A stretch of DNA of 13,337 bases, from positions 1-13,337 of the forward strand of contig JAEOTU010000267.1 in NCBI GenBank assembly GCA_016839665.1, in the 5' to 3' direction. Numbering within the stretch: the stretch's first letter is position 1; each line of letters opens with the position of its first letter. Positions 1 through 7,648 of this stretch are shown piece by piece. A program made the translations under genes and the position numbers. The notes below the pieces were generated by a model. The model did no database searches. It was not told where the DNA came from and saw only the letters and a list, made by a program, of their open reading frames with translations. Source of the stretch: Candidatus Hodarchaeota archaeon (lineage in GTDB: Archaea > Asgardarchaeota > Heimdallarchaeia > Hodarchaeales > Hodarchaeaceae).

Positions 1-2
1 AT

Positions 3-170
3 CAGTGGTGGACATTACCTCAGAGTAACGTATACTACGCAAATGGCCGATTTGGTCAAAGAATATATGTTGTTCCAGAGAATGACATGGTGGTTGTTCT
101 CACAGCAGAGATTTTGGATAATTTAATCTTGGACAATTTATTCAATTCTATACTTTCTGCAGTGAACTGA
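3..170 (+). CDS. Beta-lactamase-family serine hydrolase, C-terminal fragment (5' truncated by window edge)
   Basis: An open frame runs from base 3 to a TGA at 168-170 and gives the last 55 residues of a protein that begins outside the window. The peptide contains a W-W pair, then Y-x-A-x-G-R-F-G-Q-R-I-Y-V-V-P-E-x-D-M-V-V-V-L-T. This matches the C-terminal strands of class C beta-lactamase / penicillin-binding-protein-like serine hydrolases, where a G-Q-x-I-x-V-x-P-x-x-D-x-V-V-V segment follows the third active-site box. The Ser-x-x-Lys nucleophile and the Tyr-x-Asn box would lie upstream, so activity cannot be judged. Family members include esterases, D-aminopeptidases and beta-lactamases, and the substrate is not predictable here. 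It shares strand with the GNAT gene 137 bp downstream but is separated from it by T-rich termination signals. Confidence 0.75.
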   Translation, partial: QWWTLPQSNVYYANGRFGQRIYVVPENDMVVVLTAEILDNLILDNLFNSILSAVN

Positions 171-205
171 TTATGAAATACTCCTATATAATCGATCACT
201 CCAAA

Positions 206-240
206 TTTTTTCATTCATCTCTTTGATTTTTCTTTATTCC
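206..240 (+). terminator. T-rich archaeal-type terminator
   Basis: Two T-tracts (T6 at 206-211 and T5 at 227-231, within a pyrimidine-rich stretch) lie 36-70 bases after the stop of the serine hydrolase gene. Archaeal transcription commonly ends at such runs without a hairpin. Assignment to the upstream gene is inferred from position. Confidence 0.5.
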
Positions 241-254
241 TCTAAGTTTTACCA

Positions 255-264
255 CTAACGTTAG
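255..264. repeat. 10-bp perfect palindrome CTAACGTTAG upstream of the GNAT gene
   Basis: The ten bases are their own reverse complement and sit just upstream of the TATA-like element of the acetyltransferase gene. A regulator site is possible from position alone. A 10-bp AT-containing palindrome can also occur by chance. Confidence 0.25.
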
Positions 265-271
265 GCCTTTA

Positions 272-283
272 ACTTAAATTTAA
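272..283 (+). promoter_or_regulatory. Candidate TATA box for the GNAT gene
   Basis: The AT-only stretch ACTTAAATTTAA is centred about 30 bases before the ATG at 308. Archaeal transcription starts about 25 bases after the TATA centre, so the transcript would begin at or next to the start codon. This fits the absence of an SD site there. Confidence 0.35.
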
Positions 284-307
284 TTTGAATTTAACAACAT
301 AATTTTC

Positions 308-826
308 ATGCTGGATAAGAAAATGAACTTTACACTTAGAACCAAACAATCTAAAGAGGATATGGAATTCTTTGAGCAGCTAGAATACGAATCGTATAAA
401 TCAACCTTGAATGATCAAGAATTATCAGAGGAAGAAGTACGAAAGAAATACAAGGAATTTTTAAAGGCAGATCCCCTTGATCCTGAAGAGCCAGATCATC
501 AAATTATCATTGCAGAGAATGAGAACGGTAGTAAATGTGGATTGATCTGGATTTGTAACCGAAAACCGTTCTGGAGATTCAAAGAACAGCATCTTTGGAT
601 ATACAATCTTCATATTATCCCTGAATACAGAGGAAATGGTCTAGCTCAAATGCTTATGGTTAAAGCAGAAGATTGGGCTAAGCAACAGAACCTACATACC
701 GTATCTTTACACGTACAAGATTCTAATAAAATTGCTCGACATATTTACGAAAAAAGAGGATACAAACTGGTTGAAACTCATAAAGAGAGCTGTTTTTATG
801 AAAAGAATCTTCAAAATGGGTATTAA
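308..826 (+). CDS. GNAT-family N-acetyltransferase
   Basis: This 172-aa protein should transfer an acetyl group from acetyl-CoA to an amine; the acceptor is unknown. The GNAT core is visible. Strand beta4 (about residues 97-104) runs into motif A, P105-E-Y-R108-G-N-G111-L-A113, the R-x-x-G-x-A pyrophosphate-binding loop. Helix 3 follows, then beta5 (V132-S-L-H-V) and motif B with N140, A143, Y147 and the R150-G-Y turn typical of RimI-like members. The length is normal for the family. The first 60 residues are highly charged (an E/K-rich helix) and may form the acceptor site. No SD site precedes the ATG at 308 or the alternative ATG at 323. The 308 start is kept because the upstream TATA-like box predicts a leaderless transcript. 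The gene appears to be monocistronic and converges on the membrane-protein gene downstream. Confidence 0.88.
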   Translation: MLDKKMNFTLRTKQSKEDMEFFEQLEYESYKSTLNDQELSEEEVRKKYKEFLKADPLDPEEPDHQIIIAENENGSKCGLIWICNRKPFWRFKEQHLWIYNLHIIPEYRGNGLAQMLMVKAEDWAKQQNLHTVSLHVQDSNKIARHIYEKRGYKLVETHKESCFYEKNLQNGY

Positions 827-893
827 CCAGCGTTTATAACGTGAAGTATCTAATTTAGATGAAATATCAGAATTATATACCCTAATTTTATAG

Positions 894-899
894 AAAAAA
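894..899 (-). terminator. T-tract terminator for the membrane-protein gene
   Basis: Read on the minus strand this is TTTTTT, 11 bases after the stop of the gene ending at 910. It sits in an AT-rich 83-bp intergenic region between two convergent genes. Confidence 0.4.
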
Positions 900-909
900 T
901 AGTTGAAAC

Positions 910-1638
910 CTAATAGGCTGTAATCTGCTTTGAAAAAAACTGTTTATACCAATTCGGGATATGTTGCCACTTCTCATACCATGCGGTGACATAGGAAATG
1001 ATCAAGATGCCTCCAACAGTGAATAACCGGTATTCTAAAGGAATAATCAAAGGCAAACTAAAAATTTGAGGAATTAACCATCCGATCTTTTCATAGGAAT
1101 AGTAACCTGTCAAAACAATGTACAATTCGATGAATAAATCTAAGAGGAAAACAATTATTCCATAAAATCCGGCTTCTCGGGTCAATGGGACCAATGACAA
1201 CCCAAGTAAGAACATAGGAACTGCGATGATAAGAGCGTTCATTCCTAAAAAACGTGTGAAATACCACACGATACCAACTAGCACAGAAAAAAAAGCAACA
1301 ATCGTTTTTCGAGACAAATGCCTATTGATTTCACTCAGGTTGACATTCTTTCTGTTTTTTAGTGCAATTAATGCCACATTTGCACCAAAGAACGCAAATA
1401 TAATCGGAAGTTCCAGTGGAACATGGCCGAATAGAAGCACGCTGAACATACTTGTGAAAGAAGGGTAATACCAAGAGTTTTGTGTTGTTCCTTGATATTC
1501 AACAGCAAAATCAAGGAACATCGCAAATATTGCAGTAATTAAAATAATGATCCTTTCTGATAACGAAAGAGGTTTATTTTCCATATATAAAGCCAAGAAG
1601 GACACTGTTAAAAAAACAGCAACAATAAAAAGAATCAT
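910..1638 (-). CDS. Polytopic membrane protein of unrecognised family (7-8 TM)
   Basis: This 242-aa protein is strongly hydrophobic. Likely membrane helices lie near residues 1-19, 28-45, 62-70, 74-93, 111-130, 134-152, 157-177, 186-200 and 205-221; some of these are short. The loop after helix 2 carries F-L-D43-F-A-V-E47-Y-Q-G50, then W56-Y-Y-P, followed by G-x-x-P74-L-E76-x-P78. A similar pattern returns in the second half as L-L-D167-L-F-I-E171 with G178-Y-Y-S-Y, then P196-L-I-I-P200-L-E202. This suggests two related halves with conserved acidic residues in the membrane. The arrangement faintly recalls carotenoid-type membrane enzymes (lycopene-cyclase-domain / CruF-like proteins), but I cannot assign the family and claim no function. 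The C-terminus is aromatic and basic and probably cytoplasmic. The gene is divergent from the cysteine-rich protein gene at 1824 and likely has its own promoter. Confidence 0.8.
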   Translation of the reverse strand: MILFIVAVFLTVSFLALYMENKPLSLSERIIILITAIFAMFLDFAVEYQGTTQNSWYYPSFTSMFSVLLFGHVPLELPIIFAFFGANVALIALKNRKNVNLSEINRHLSRKTIVAFFSVLVGIVWYFTRFLGMNALIIAVPMFLLGLSLVPLTREAGFYGIIVFLLDLFIELYIVLTGYYSYEKIGWLIPQIFSLPLIIPLEYRLFTVGGILIISYVTAWYEKWQHIPNWYKQFFSKQITAY

Positions 1639-1660
1639 ACTTCTTACCTATATGCATAAG

Positions 1661-1670
1661 TTCTTAATAG
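1661..1670 (-). promoter_or_regulatory. Candidate TATA box for the membrane-protein gene
   Basis: Minus-strand CTATTAAGAA is centred about 27 bases before the ATG at 1638, predicting a leaderless or nearly leaderless transcript. A second AT element nearer the gene (minus-strand CTTATGCATATA, 1649-1660) is too close to the ATG to serve this start. Confidence 0.3.
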
Positions 1671-1779
1671 GGTGTAGATCGAGATTTTAGAAGAGAATTT
1701 GAGAATAAACTTTCTCCATAATTTAGTTATCAAACTTAAAGTCAATTTGTGTAATAAAGAAGATCTATTAAGAAATTCA

Positions 1780-1790
1780 AAAATATTTAT
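1780..1790 (+). promoter_or_regulatory. Candidate TATA box for the cysteine-rich protein gene
   Basis: The stretch AAAATATTTAT is centred about 25-27 bases before the sequence just upstream of the SD site at 1813. The predicted transcript would therefore have a short leader of about 12 bases that includes the SD. Confidence 0.45.
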
Positions 1791-1812
1791 GAATGCTGAT
1801 TGAATTTAGAAC

Positions 1813-1818
1813 GGTGAT
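1813..1818 (+). promoter_or_regulatory. Shine-Dalgarno site GGTGAT
   Basis: GGTGAT is a perfect complement to the conserved archaeal 16S 3' end and lies 5 bases before the ATG at 1824. It fixes this start. Confidence 0.7.
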
Positions 1819-1823
1819 AAGAT

Positions 1824-2300
1824 ATGTCAAATAATGATGAAAACGTTTCAGAATGGGATAAATGGATAAAAGACTTTTTAAAGATGTGGTTCGACGGCTT
1901 AATGGAAGGAATTGACCAATTAGATGAAGAAATCCGTCCAAAAGTGTTAGAGATGACAGGAAGAGCCTGTGCCAAAGCTCATGCGGTCGCTTTGTTTGAA
2001 AAATCATGGGAAGAATCCAACCAAGATTTAAACCTGTTTATCAAGAAAATTAATAAGAAAATGGGTGCGGAAATATATTCTAGAAAGGGAGAAAACGAAC
2101 TAATTGCAACGTACGAGAAATGTTATTGTCCGCTGGTAAGCCTAGGGTTAACTAATTCTCCTACTCTCTGTAATTGTTCTCCTAATTGGATTAAAGAGAA
2201 TTTTGAAACCATTTTCAAAAAACCAATCAAAATAACTACTAATGATACAGTTTTGAGTGGTGGTGAGAAGTGCAATTTTACGGTTTCATTTAATCTCTGA
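1824..2300 (+). CDS. DUF6144 / L-2-amino-thiazoline-4-carboxylic acid hydrolase-like cysteine-rich protein
   Basis: This 158-aa soluble protein has no signal peptide. The N-terminal two thirds look helical (W-rich amphipathic start, then the conserved-looking G46-R-A-C49-A). The C-terminal third carries C100-Y-C102-P-L, C116-N-C118-S and G146-G-E-K-C150-N-F. This pattern of C-x-C-P, then C-x-C-S, then G-x-x-C-x-F at the end is what I recall for the ATC-hydrolase-like / DUF6144 families found in bacteria and archaea. The characterised relative opens the thiazoline ring of ATC on the way to cysteine, but most members are uncharacterised, so the reaction is not asserted here. The two C-x-C pairs plus C49 and C150 could bind metal or form the active site. 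The start is set by a perfect GGTGAT SD site. The gene is divergent from the membrane-protein gene and converges with the giant surface operon 104 bp downstream. Confidence 0.65.
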   Translation: MSNNDENVSEWDKWIKDFLKMWFDGLMEGIDQLDEEIRPKVLEMTGRACAKAHAVALFEKSWEESNQDLNLFIKKINKKMGAEIYSRKGENELIATYEKCYCPLVSLGLTNSPTLCNCSPNWIKENFETIFKKPIKITTNDTVLSGGEKCNFTVSFNL

Positions 2301-2313
2301 TAAGGGATTCAAT

Positions 2314-2330
2314 GGAAAACTCAATTTTCC
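2314..2330. terminator. Short stem-loop between convergent genes, possible bidirectional terminator element
   Basis: GGAAAA and TTTTCC form a perfect 6-bp stem around a 5-base loop, 14 bases after the stop of the cysteine-rich protein gene and 75 bases past the end of the giant operon. There is no long T-run after the stem, so the terminator role is a weak inference. Confidence 0.3.
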
Positions 2331-2404
2331 TCTAATCTGGTTAAAAATTTAGGAATAACACGGAATTGAAGTGCTAAATTTTATTGAAAAGGACTAAGAT
2401 ATCT

Positions 2405-5400
2405 TTATCCTTTCTTTTTATTGGAGCGGTGCCAGGAAAGAACACTAACAACAGTGATCAGAGACATGAGCACGAGTGTTGCCGTCCAACCTGGTGAGGA
2501 TATGGAAACGCTGGTGAGTGATTTCCGCGAGTCTTCCACGGTGACTGTTACTTCGTCCCAGGCAGAATTACCAGAGCTATCCGTTACAATCAGTTTGACC
2601 GTGTAGGTTCCCTCGGCCCAGCCTACCAGGGGCAGTTCAATGAGGTCACCAGTCCATAGTCCTTCTTGCAGAGTAACTCCATCCACCTCGATCTGATAAG
2701 TGGCTGGGTGTTTTTCTGTGACATTCCATACCACACAAGCGCTAGGATCTCCAAGTTCTGCCAAGTACTCGCCTACATTGTGGATTTGTGGACATATAAT
2801 GTCAACTACCTGAACGAAAGTTGTCAGACTACGAGTAAGTGCATACTGATCTTCAACAATAAGGACGAATTCATGTGTGCCAAGGCCAAGACTATCAATA
2901 CTGTAGGTAATATTTACTGATTGATTGGTCAAAGGGTCTGAATCAACAAGAGTCCCGTTACGGTATAGAGAATATGCTTTTGGATTCAATTCATTGATGG
3001 TCCACTCCAGGTTGTTGCCCGTACTGTCTTCTGACATGACTACTAGAGGCGGTCCATCAATAACAGGGGGAGAATAATCGAGTACAGTGACATCAGCCGA
3101 TCCAATTCCAACATTTCCCGACTCATCGGTCATTCTGAGAGTGAAATTATAGTCACCCACTGGCAGGTATTCAAGGTCTACTAGAACAACCTTAAAGTGG
3201 GGTAGAATGTCCCCTTCATCAATGACTGTCTCATTCCTGTACAACTGGTAGGACTTGGGGTTGCTTTCATCAATGACGAATTCAAACCAGTTAGGGGTGT
3301 GAAATTGTTCATAAGATATGAATCTGAGTGGAACGATTGCGGGAGGTATGATATCTTCAACCGTGAGAATGAAGGAACTACTATTTTCATTATTACTTGT
3401 ATCGTTAAATACGGCGCGAAACTCATAAGTTCCCCTCCGTAAGTGATCGATAGGAAGGAACACAGTATTGTTGATCGTGGTCCATGATCCATTGTACAAT
3501 AGCGTATCATTCATATAGATATAATATTTCGCTGGATTCTTGTCTTCTACGGTCCAGAACGGGCGTTGAACACGTGAACTGTTATGTTCAAACACTACCA
3601 TGTCACTCGGGCTGCTTTTGACCTGTGGAAAATCAACATCTACAAACGTTAGATTCCACGAATGGTTGTAAAAATTCCCCGCAATGTCGTAGATATGTAA
3701 TTCCACAGGATTTTCACCTATTTTCAATTTCAAACCATCCACAGATATGTTAGCGGGGATGGTAGCACTCCATGTACCAGCCAGTTGAGCCTTTTTATTA
3801 ACCACAACCTCCCAGTAAAGTGGATAGGGATCAGTTGCCGTGAAGGCGACTGTTTCACCGTGTCCTTGAATAGCACTAGATCCAGGAGAAGTAAGAAGAA
3901 CAGGATCATTCGTATCAGCACTACCGATGTCGAGAAGTAAAGTTGATGACACACTGAACCCACTCATGTCAGAAACAGTAAGTGTGAAATTCCAGGTCGC
4001 TTCTGTTAGAGATTTAGGTGATAGGATATAGGTTGCGTTCCATGTGTTTAAACTACTATTAGAATCACGCCAAATAATGCACTCGCTCTGTGGGATAGCT
4101 GTTCCATCTAAAAATAGGGTTACGTTCAAAGGATAAGCTTCGGTAAATTGCCAATTGAACGCCAGAGTGTTGTTCCAGTTCACAGGGAGAGCAAAATTAT
4201 TACCTGTTGCCAATACATACGCAGTTGGATGAAAATTATCATGCCACAAAAGCTGGATTGATGGGGTAATAATCGGTGGATCATAGTCTGTTGGGTCAAT
4301 TTGAACCCAGACCATGTCCTTCTTTTCATTTCCAGTAGTATCGCTAAAAACAACAGTCACATTGTAAAGCCCTGACACCCAAGTTGCTCCAACATTGTCC
4401 TTCATAATTACATGAATCCTTTCTCCACTAACCCAACTGTCACTACGCCTAAGGGTTCCATTTACAAAAACCCAATAAGAATCTGGGTTGGCATCAATTG
4501 GTATCCAGGAGGGGCCTAAGTTCATGGTCCAAAATTCCTCTTCTCGTGGATACACAATAGTGCACCCGTTATATTCCTGGGGACTGATACCAGGAGGCGT
4601 CAAATCAGGTTCTAGAACATTGACCGTTACTTCATGCATAGAATAAACTTGTGAATCTCCCTCGGAACGAATGATTATTCGGAATACATATTCCTGAACC
4701 GGAACAATAGTTGGGTCAGGGATAGATAGCCGTGCAACAAGGTTGTGGGTGTTTTCATGATAGAGGTTATCGATATGAGTCTCTTCAAGTGATAAGAAGT
4801 CTGTCCAACCATCCACAGAAATCGAATAATTATCCATTATATTTCCTGTATTTGTCACAGAAAGAACAAACTCTTGTTCATAATTTGCTAATAATGTACT
4901 AGTATTTGGGGTTAATGTCGATGACACATTGAAAAAAGGTAAGAATTCGATTGTGTGGGTAGTTAATTGTTGGATTGATGGATCATTTTCACTGGTGGCA
5001 TTTATATCCAAAGTATAGGCTCCAGGTAGAGGAAAATAGTCAGTTGGATGGTAAGTAAGATTAAAAACGCCCGTAAAAGACTGACCAGCAGTATTGAAGC
5101 GATCCACAGAAAAATTCGATTTCCACTCTCGGGTTGTACCCTCAACACCCTGTAACACCCCTTGGACAGTGAAATTGTCAGGAACATTCCCTAGATTTAT
5201 ACCAGAGAATCCTAGTGAAAAGACTTCGCCTGGGGAAACTGAAATCACTTCTCCATCAGGCATATCAGGATTGAAATCCAAACCATATGTCACAGGGGGT
5301 GTGTACACCACATTTCGTATGATAGAGATAGGATAATCTTTTATCAAAGATTTTCCTTGACTTCTAGCGACCAAGGAGAAACTAAGGGGATTGGGCGGTA

Positions 5401-7648
5401 CAGAGGGGTAGTCAGGCGCGTGTATTGTCAGAAATGCAGTGTTTTTTCTTGATGGACTAATGTCATAAGCTGCAGGATACCTGTCAAAGGAAGCGGTGAA
5501 TCCTACGGGGAGATTTATCACCTGGAGTACAATGAAATCTTCATTGTTACCCAATGAAGTGAGATCAACAGAATAAGCGTGGTCTCGGGCACTTAAACTG
5601 GATTCATTTAAGGAGGTGATTGTCATGTCAAAATCGTAGTTTGCATCACGTACAGGAGCAGAAGTTCCAGTAGAGTAGTGGAATGTGGAAGAAAGCAGTG
5701 GATAAGTGCTCCACCGATTATAGAACCATAATTGATAGAATACAGAGCCCACTGTCCAGCTAGGTGGAGAGTAAGGAATAAGGGTGTCTATGGGGAGCTT
5801 GAGCTTCGGTAGGAGCCCATATTTTGTTGGTCCCCAATAATCTTCTGGGTCATGAATCTTGCGAGAATAATCCCAACCCTCATTGAGATGATAACCAAGG
5901 GCCTGTATATGCATTTTCGGATTGAAAGTAAGACTTTCCAGGCAGTAATTTAGCTCTGATACAGAAAAGCGAACGCTAGAACCAGCCATATGAGAGGGAA
6001 GTATGAACATCAAACTGTTGTATTCCTCGCCATTAAGACCATACTTAAAATCATTTTCTAACGTATACAAATGGTCCCAAGCTGAAAATACACCATCAGA
6101 AAGATCACTAATTAATTCCCTTTTCGCAGTCTGACAAGATGGAGCCTGACTATGTTCTTCCCCCCAAGCCATCAACCGACTAGACTGCCACCAATCAGCA
6201 GACACAGTAAGTCTAGCTGTTACTCTATCACAGAATAATACTCCATCGGCTGAATCGATCCGTATCCAATCAATTAATTGGGGTTTCTCATTTATGGGAG
6301 CCATTTTTGCAATAGGAAGGTAGGAATAAGTGTGTCGTGGAGTGACTGTATCTGGTTTCGCTAGGTGAAGATACCCCCCAGCTTGTTGGAAGCGATTCTC
6401 CCATAAATAATAGAGTTCATTATCCCACCCAAATTGACCCCAAATCAATGGAGCCTCCCACCATGCGCATCTAAAAAAGCCCGGTTGATCACCTAGTGGT
6501 GTCCTAAAATATTCATTGATGCACGTTTCGTTCGTCTTAAGAAATAACACATCAACAAGGGTCCACCCCCAACACAGTTTTCTCCATTTTTCTCCTTTGA
6601 TCCATGCCATAAAATCTTTGTATTCATCCACTTCTCTGTAGGTTTCGTCCCATACATAATGGAATACTTTGAAATCAGTCAGTGGGACAAGTTTTAATGA
6701 TAAGGTTCCTCCAAGTGGGCGAATGGCAACCTTCAGTTCGTAAAGGTGATCAACAAAGCACTCCTCAGGATACGAGATCTCAACTTCAAGTTTGAAATTC
6801 AACTTGAATATAATATTATACCAACAAGCCAATTTCATGAAGTGGTATGTTCTTTGGTCCCTCTCTCTGCGGGCTGTCTCATTACCAAGCGATACATATA
6901 ATGGAAAATACCAATCGGCCCAAGGATTTGGCCAACCTCTTCTTTCTTCTTCAAGCCAGAGGAGTAAGTGTTCTTCGTACCAAATAGCAGACGATTCAAA
7001 GCCAATATCCACTTCCTTCTTCACAGTTCGGATTGAACTTGATTCGCTTTCCATTTTCACACTTTTCTTCTCACGAATGATTGGAATAACTAGATCATCC
7101 AGTTCACCCGCATCACATTCAGTTATCTTTATTTTCGGAGTACCGACCATCATTTTCTTGCTTGTGAGGACACTATCATCCGTGTAAGTGGTTTGGGTCT
7201 TAATCATGGAATCCGTCTTATCTAGCACGACAGTAGATGACTCTGTTTCCGTCGAAGATCCAAAATCGAACGGGGTTATCTCAGGATCCACCATAGTATC
7301 CATCCAATCCTGAGGTATGCTCGTTGTCGACAGATCGCCTGCAAGGAAGGAAAGATCATGTAGCTGCGATTGAACGGAGGAAGGGAGGTTTGAATCCAAA
7401 TCTTGTCCATCAGGAGGTGTATCCAATAAATCCTCAACAAATGGTGGATCCAGGTCTTGTTCAACAAGTTTTTCTAGTTTAACACCGTCGAATCCTTGGT
7501 TCGTAACATAAGGCGATGTCTGTAATGCTAGGAGGGTGAGATGCCCCGTAGTAATGGAAGGAATCGCAATAATACCAATAAAGACTGCCACAAATAAAAG
7601 TTTTGAGCTCTGAACGTATAATAAGCAAAAATGATGTAACTTTTTCAT
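2405..7648 (-). CDS. Giant cell-surface protein: Trp-rich novel head, NEW3-like and Ig-like stalk, C-terminal anchor
   Basis: This 1747-aa protein is predicted to be exported and anchored. A hydrophobic segment at residues 16-35 acts as signal peptide or N-terminal anchor. Residues 50-215 are acidic, Ser/Thr-rich and probably disordered. Residues 216-660 form a domain I do not recognise, with 26 Trp and eight Cys (275, 297, 359, 376, 394, 473, 505, 569). Three modules at about 670-780, 790-905 and 906-1012 resemble NEW3/CARDB-like beta-sandwiches (N-x-G-N, P-x-G-Y-x-x). Seven Ig-like modules follow (about 1015-1706) with the recurring pattern D-x-x-P-P-x-I ... N-P-K-x-Y-x-L-Y-R-N-x-T ... G-x-Y-x-F-x-L-x-V-x-D-x-x-G-N. 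The end is S-P-G1720-W, a TM helix (1721-1739) and a basic tail. The start at 7648 is fixed by an AGGAGG SD site and an ATGA overlap with the upstream gene. An adhesin or glycan-binding role is plausible but unproven. No catalytic motif was recognised. Confidence 0.85.
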   Translation of the reverse strand: MKKLHHFCLLYVQSSKLLFVAVFIGIIAIPSITTGHLTLLALQTSPYVTNQGFDGVKLEKLVEQDLDPPFVEDLLDTPPDGQDLDSNLPSSVQSQLHDLSFLAGDLSTTSIPQDWMDTMVDPEITPFDFGSSTETESSTVVLDKTDSMIKTQTTYTDDSVLTSKKMMVGTPKIKITECDAGELDDLVIPIIREKKSVKMESESSSIRTVKKEVDIGFESSAIWYEEHLLLWLEEERRGWPNPWADWYFPLYVSLGNETARRERDQRTYHFMKLACWYNIIFKLNFKLEVEISYPEECFVDHLYELKVAIRPLGGTLSLKLVPLTDFKVFHYVWDETYREVDEYKDFMAWIKGEKWRKLCWGWTLVDVLFLKTNETCINEYFRTPLGDQPGFFRCAWWEAPLIWGQFGWDNELYYLWENRFQQAGGYLHLAKPDTVTPRHTYSYLPIAKMAPINEKPQLIDWIRIDSADGVLFCDRVTARLTVSADWWQSSRLMAWGEEHSQAPSCQTAKRELISDLSDGVFSAWDHLYTLENDFKYGLNGEEYNSLMFILPSHMAGSSVRFSVSELNYCLESLTFNPKMHIQALGYHLNEGWDYSRKIHDPEDYWGPTKYGLLPKLKLPIDTLIPYSPPSWTVGSVFYQLWFYNRWSTYPLLSSTFHYSTGTSAPVRDANYDFDMTITSLNESSLSARDHAYSVDLTSLGNNEDFIVLQVINLPVGFTASFDRYPAAYDISPSRKNTAFLTIHAPDYPSVPPNPLSFSLVARSQGKSLIKDYPISIIRNVVYTPPVTYGLDFNPDMPDGEVISVSPGEVFSLGFSGINLGNVPDNFTVQGVLQGVEGTTREWKSNFSVDRFNTAGQSFTGVFNLTYHPTDYFPLPGAYTLDINATSENDPSIQQLTTHTIEFLPFFNVSSTLTPNTSTLLANYEQEFVLSVTNTGNIMDNYSISVDGWTDFLSLEETHIDNLYHENTHNLVARLSIPDPTIVPVQEYVFRIIIRSEGDSQVYSMHEVTVNVLEPDLTPPGISPQEYNGCTIVYPREEEFWTMNLGPSWIPIDANPDSYWVFVNGTLRRSDSWVSGERIHVIMKDNVGATWVSGLYNVTVVFSDTTGNEKKDMVWVQIDPTDYDPPIITPSIQLLWHDNFHPTAYVLATGNNFALPVNWNNTLAFNWQFTEAYPLNVTLFLDGTAIPQSECIIWRDSNSSLNTWNATYILSPKSLTEATWNFTLTVSDMSGFSVSSTLLLDIGSADTNDPVLLTSPGSSAIQGHGETVAFTATDPYPLYWEVVVNKKAQLAGTWSATIPANISVDGLKLKIGENPVELHIYDIAGNFYNHSWNLTFVDVDFPQVKSSPSDMVVFEHNSSRVQRPFWTVEDKNPAKYYIYMNDTLLYNGSWTTINNTVFLPIDHLRRGTYEFRAVFNDTSNNENSSSFILTVEDIIPPAIVPLRFISYEQFHTPNWFEFVIDESNPKSYQLYRNETVIDEGDILPHFKVVLVDLEYLPVGDYNFTLRMTDESGNVGIGSADVTVLDYSPPVIDGPPLVVMSEDSTGNNLEWTINELNPKAYSLYRNGTLVDSDPLTNQSVNITYSIDSLGLGTHEFVLIVEDQYALTRSLTTFVQVVDIICPQIHNVGEYLAELGDPSACVVWNVTEKHPATYQIEVDGVTLQEGLWTGDLIELPLVGWAEGTYTVKLIVTDSSGNSAWDEVTVTVEDSRKSLTSVSISSPGWTATLVLMSLITVVSVLSWHRSNKKKG
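2531..4606 (-). repeat. Array of seven Ig-like modules in the 1747-aa protein
   Basis: Diverged protein-level tandem repeats of about 90-120 residues cover residues 1015-1706. Each opens near P-P-x-I, has an N-P-K/H-P-x-x-Y strand with an N-G-T or N-x-T turn, and closes with V-x-D-x-x-G-N and V-x-V. They are too diverged to be seen as DNA repeats. They probably form a rigid stalk projecting the N-terminal head from the membrane. Confidence 0.7.
5669..7003 (-). other. Unrecognised Trp-rich eight-cysteine domain (residues 216-660)
   Basis: This segment of the 1747-aa protein is about 6% Trp and contains paired aromatics (W396-W397, W486-W487, Y413-Y414). Its eight cysteines are suited to disulfides on the cell surface. 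It contrasts with the Thr/Asn/Val-rich Ig array that follows. No known fold or active-site signature was recognised. Confidence 0.6.

Noticed and set aside
6792..7187. 131-aa open frame on the plus strand, and similar frames such as 9808-10176
   Set aside because: They lie antisense inside the giant genes, have no SD or TATA-like box, and encode low-complexity or unrecognisable protein. They are shadows of the real coding strand.
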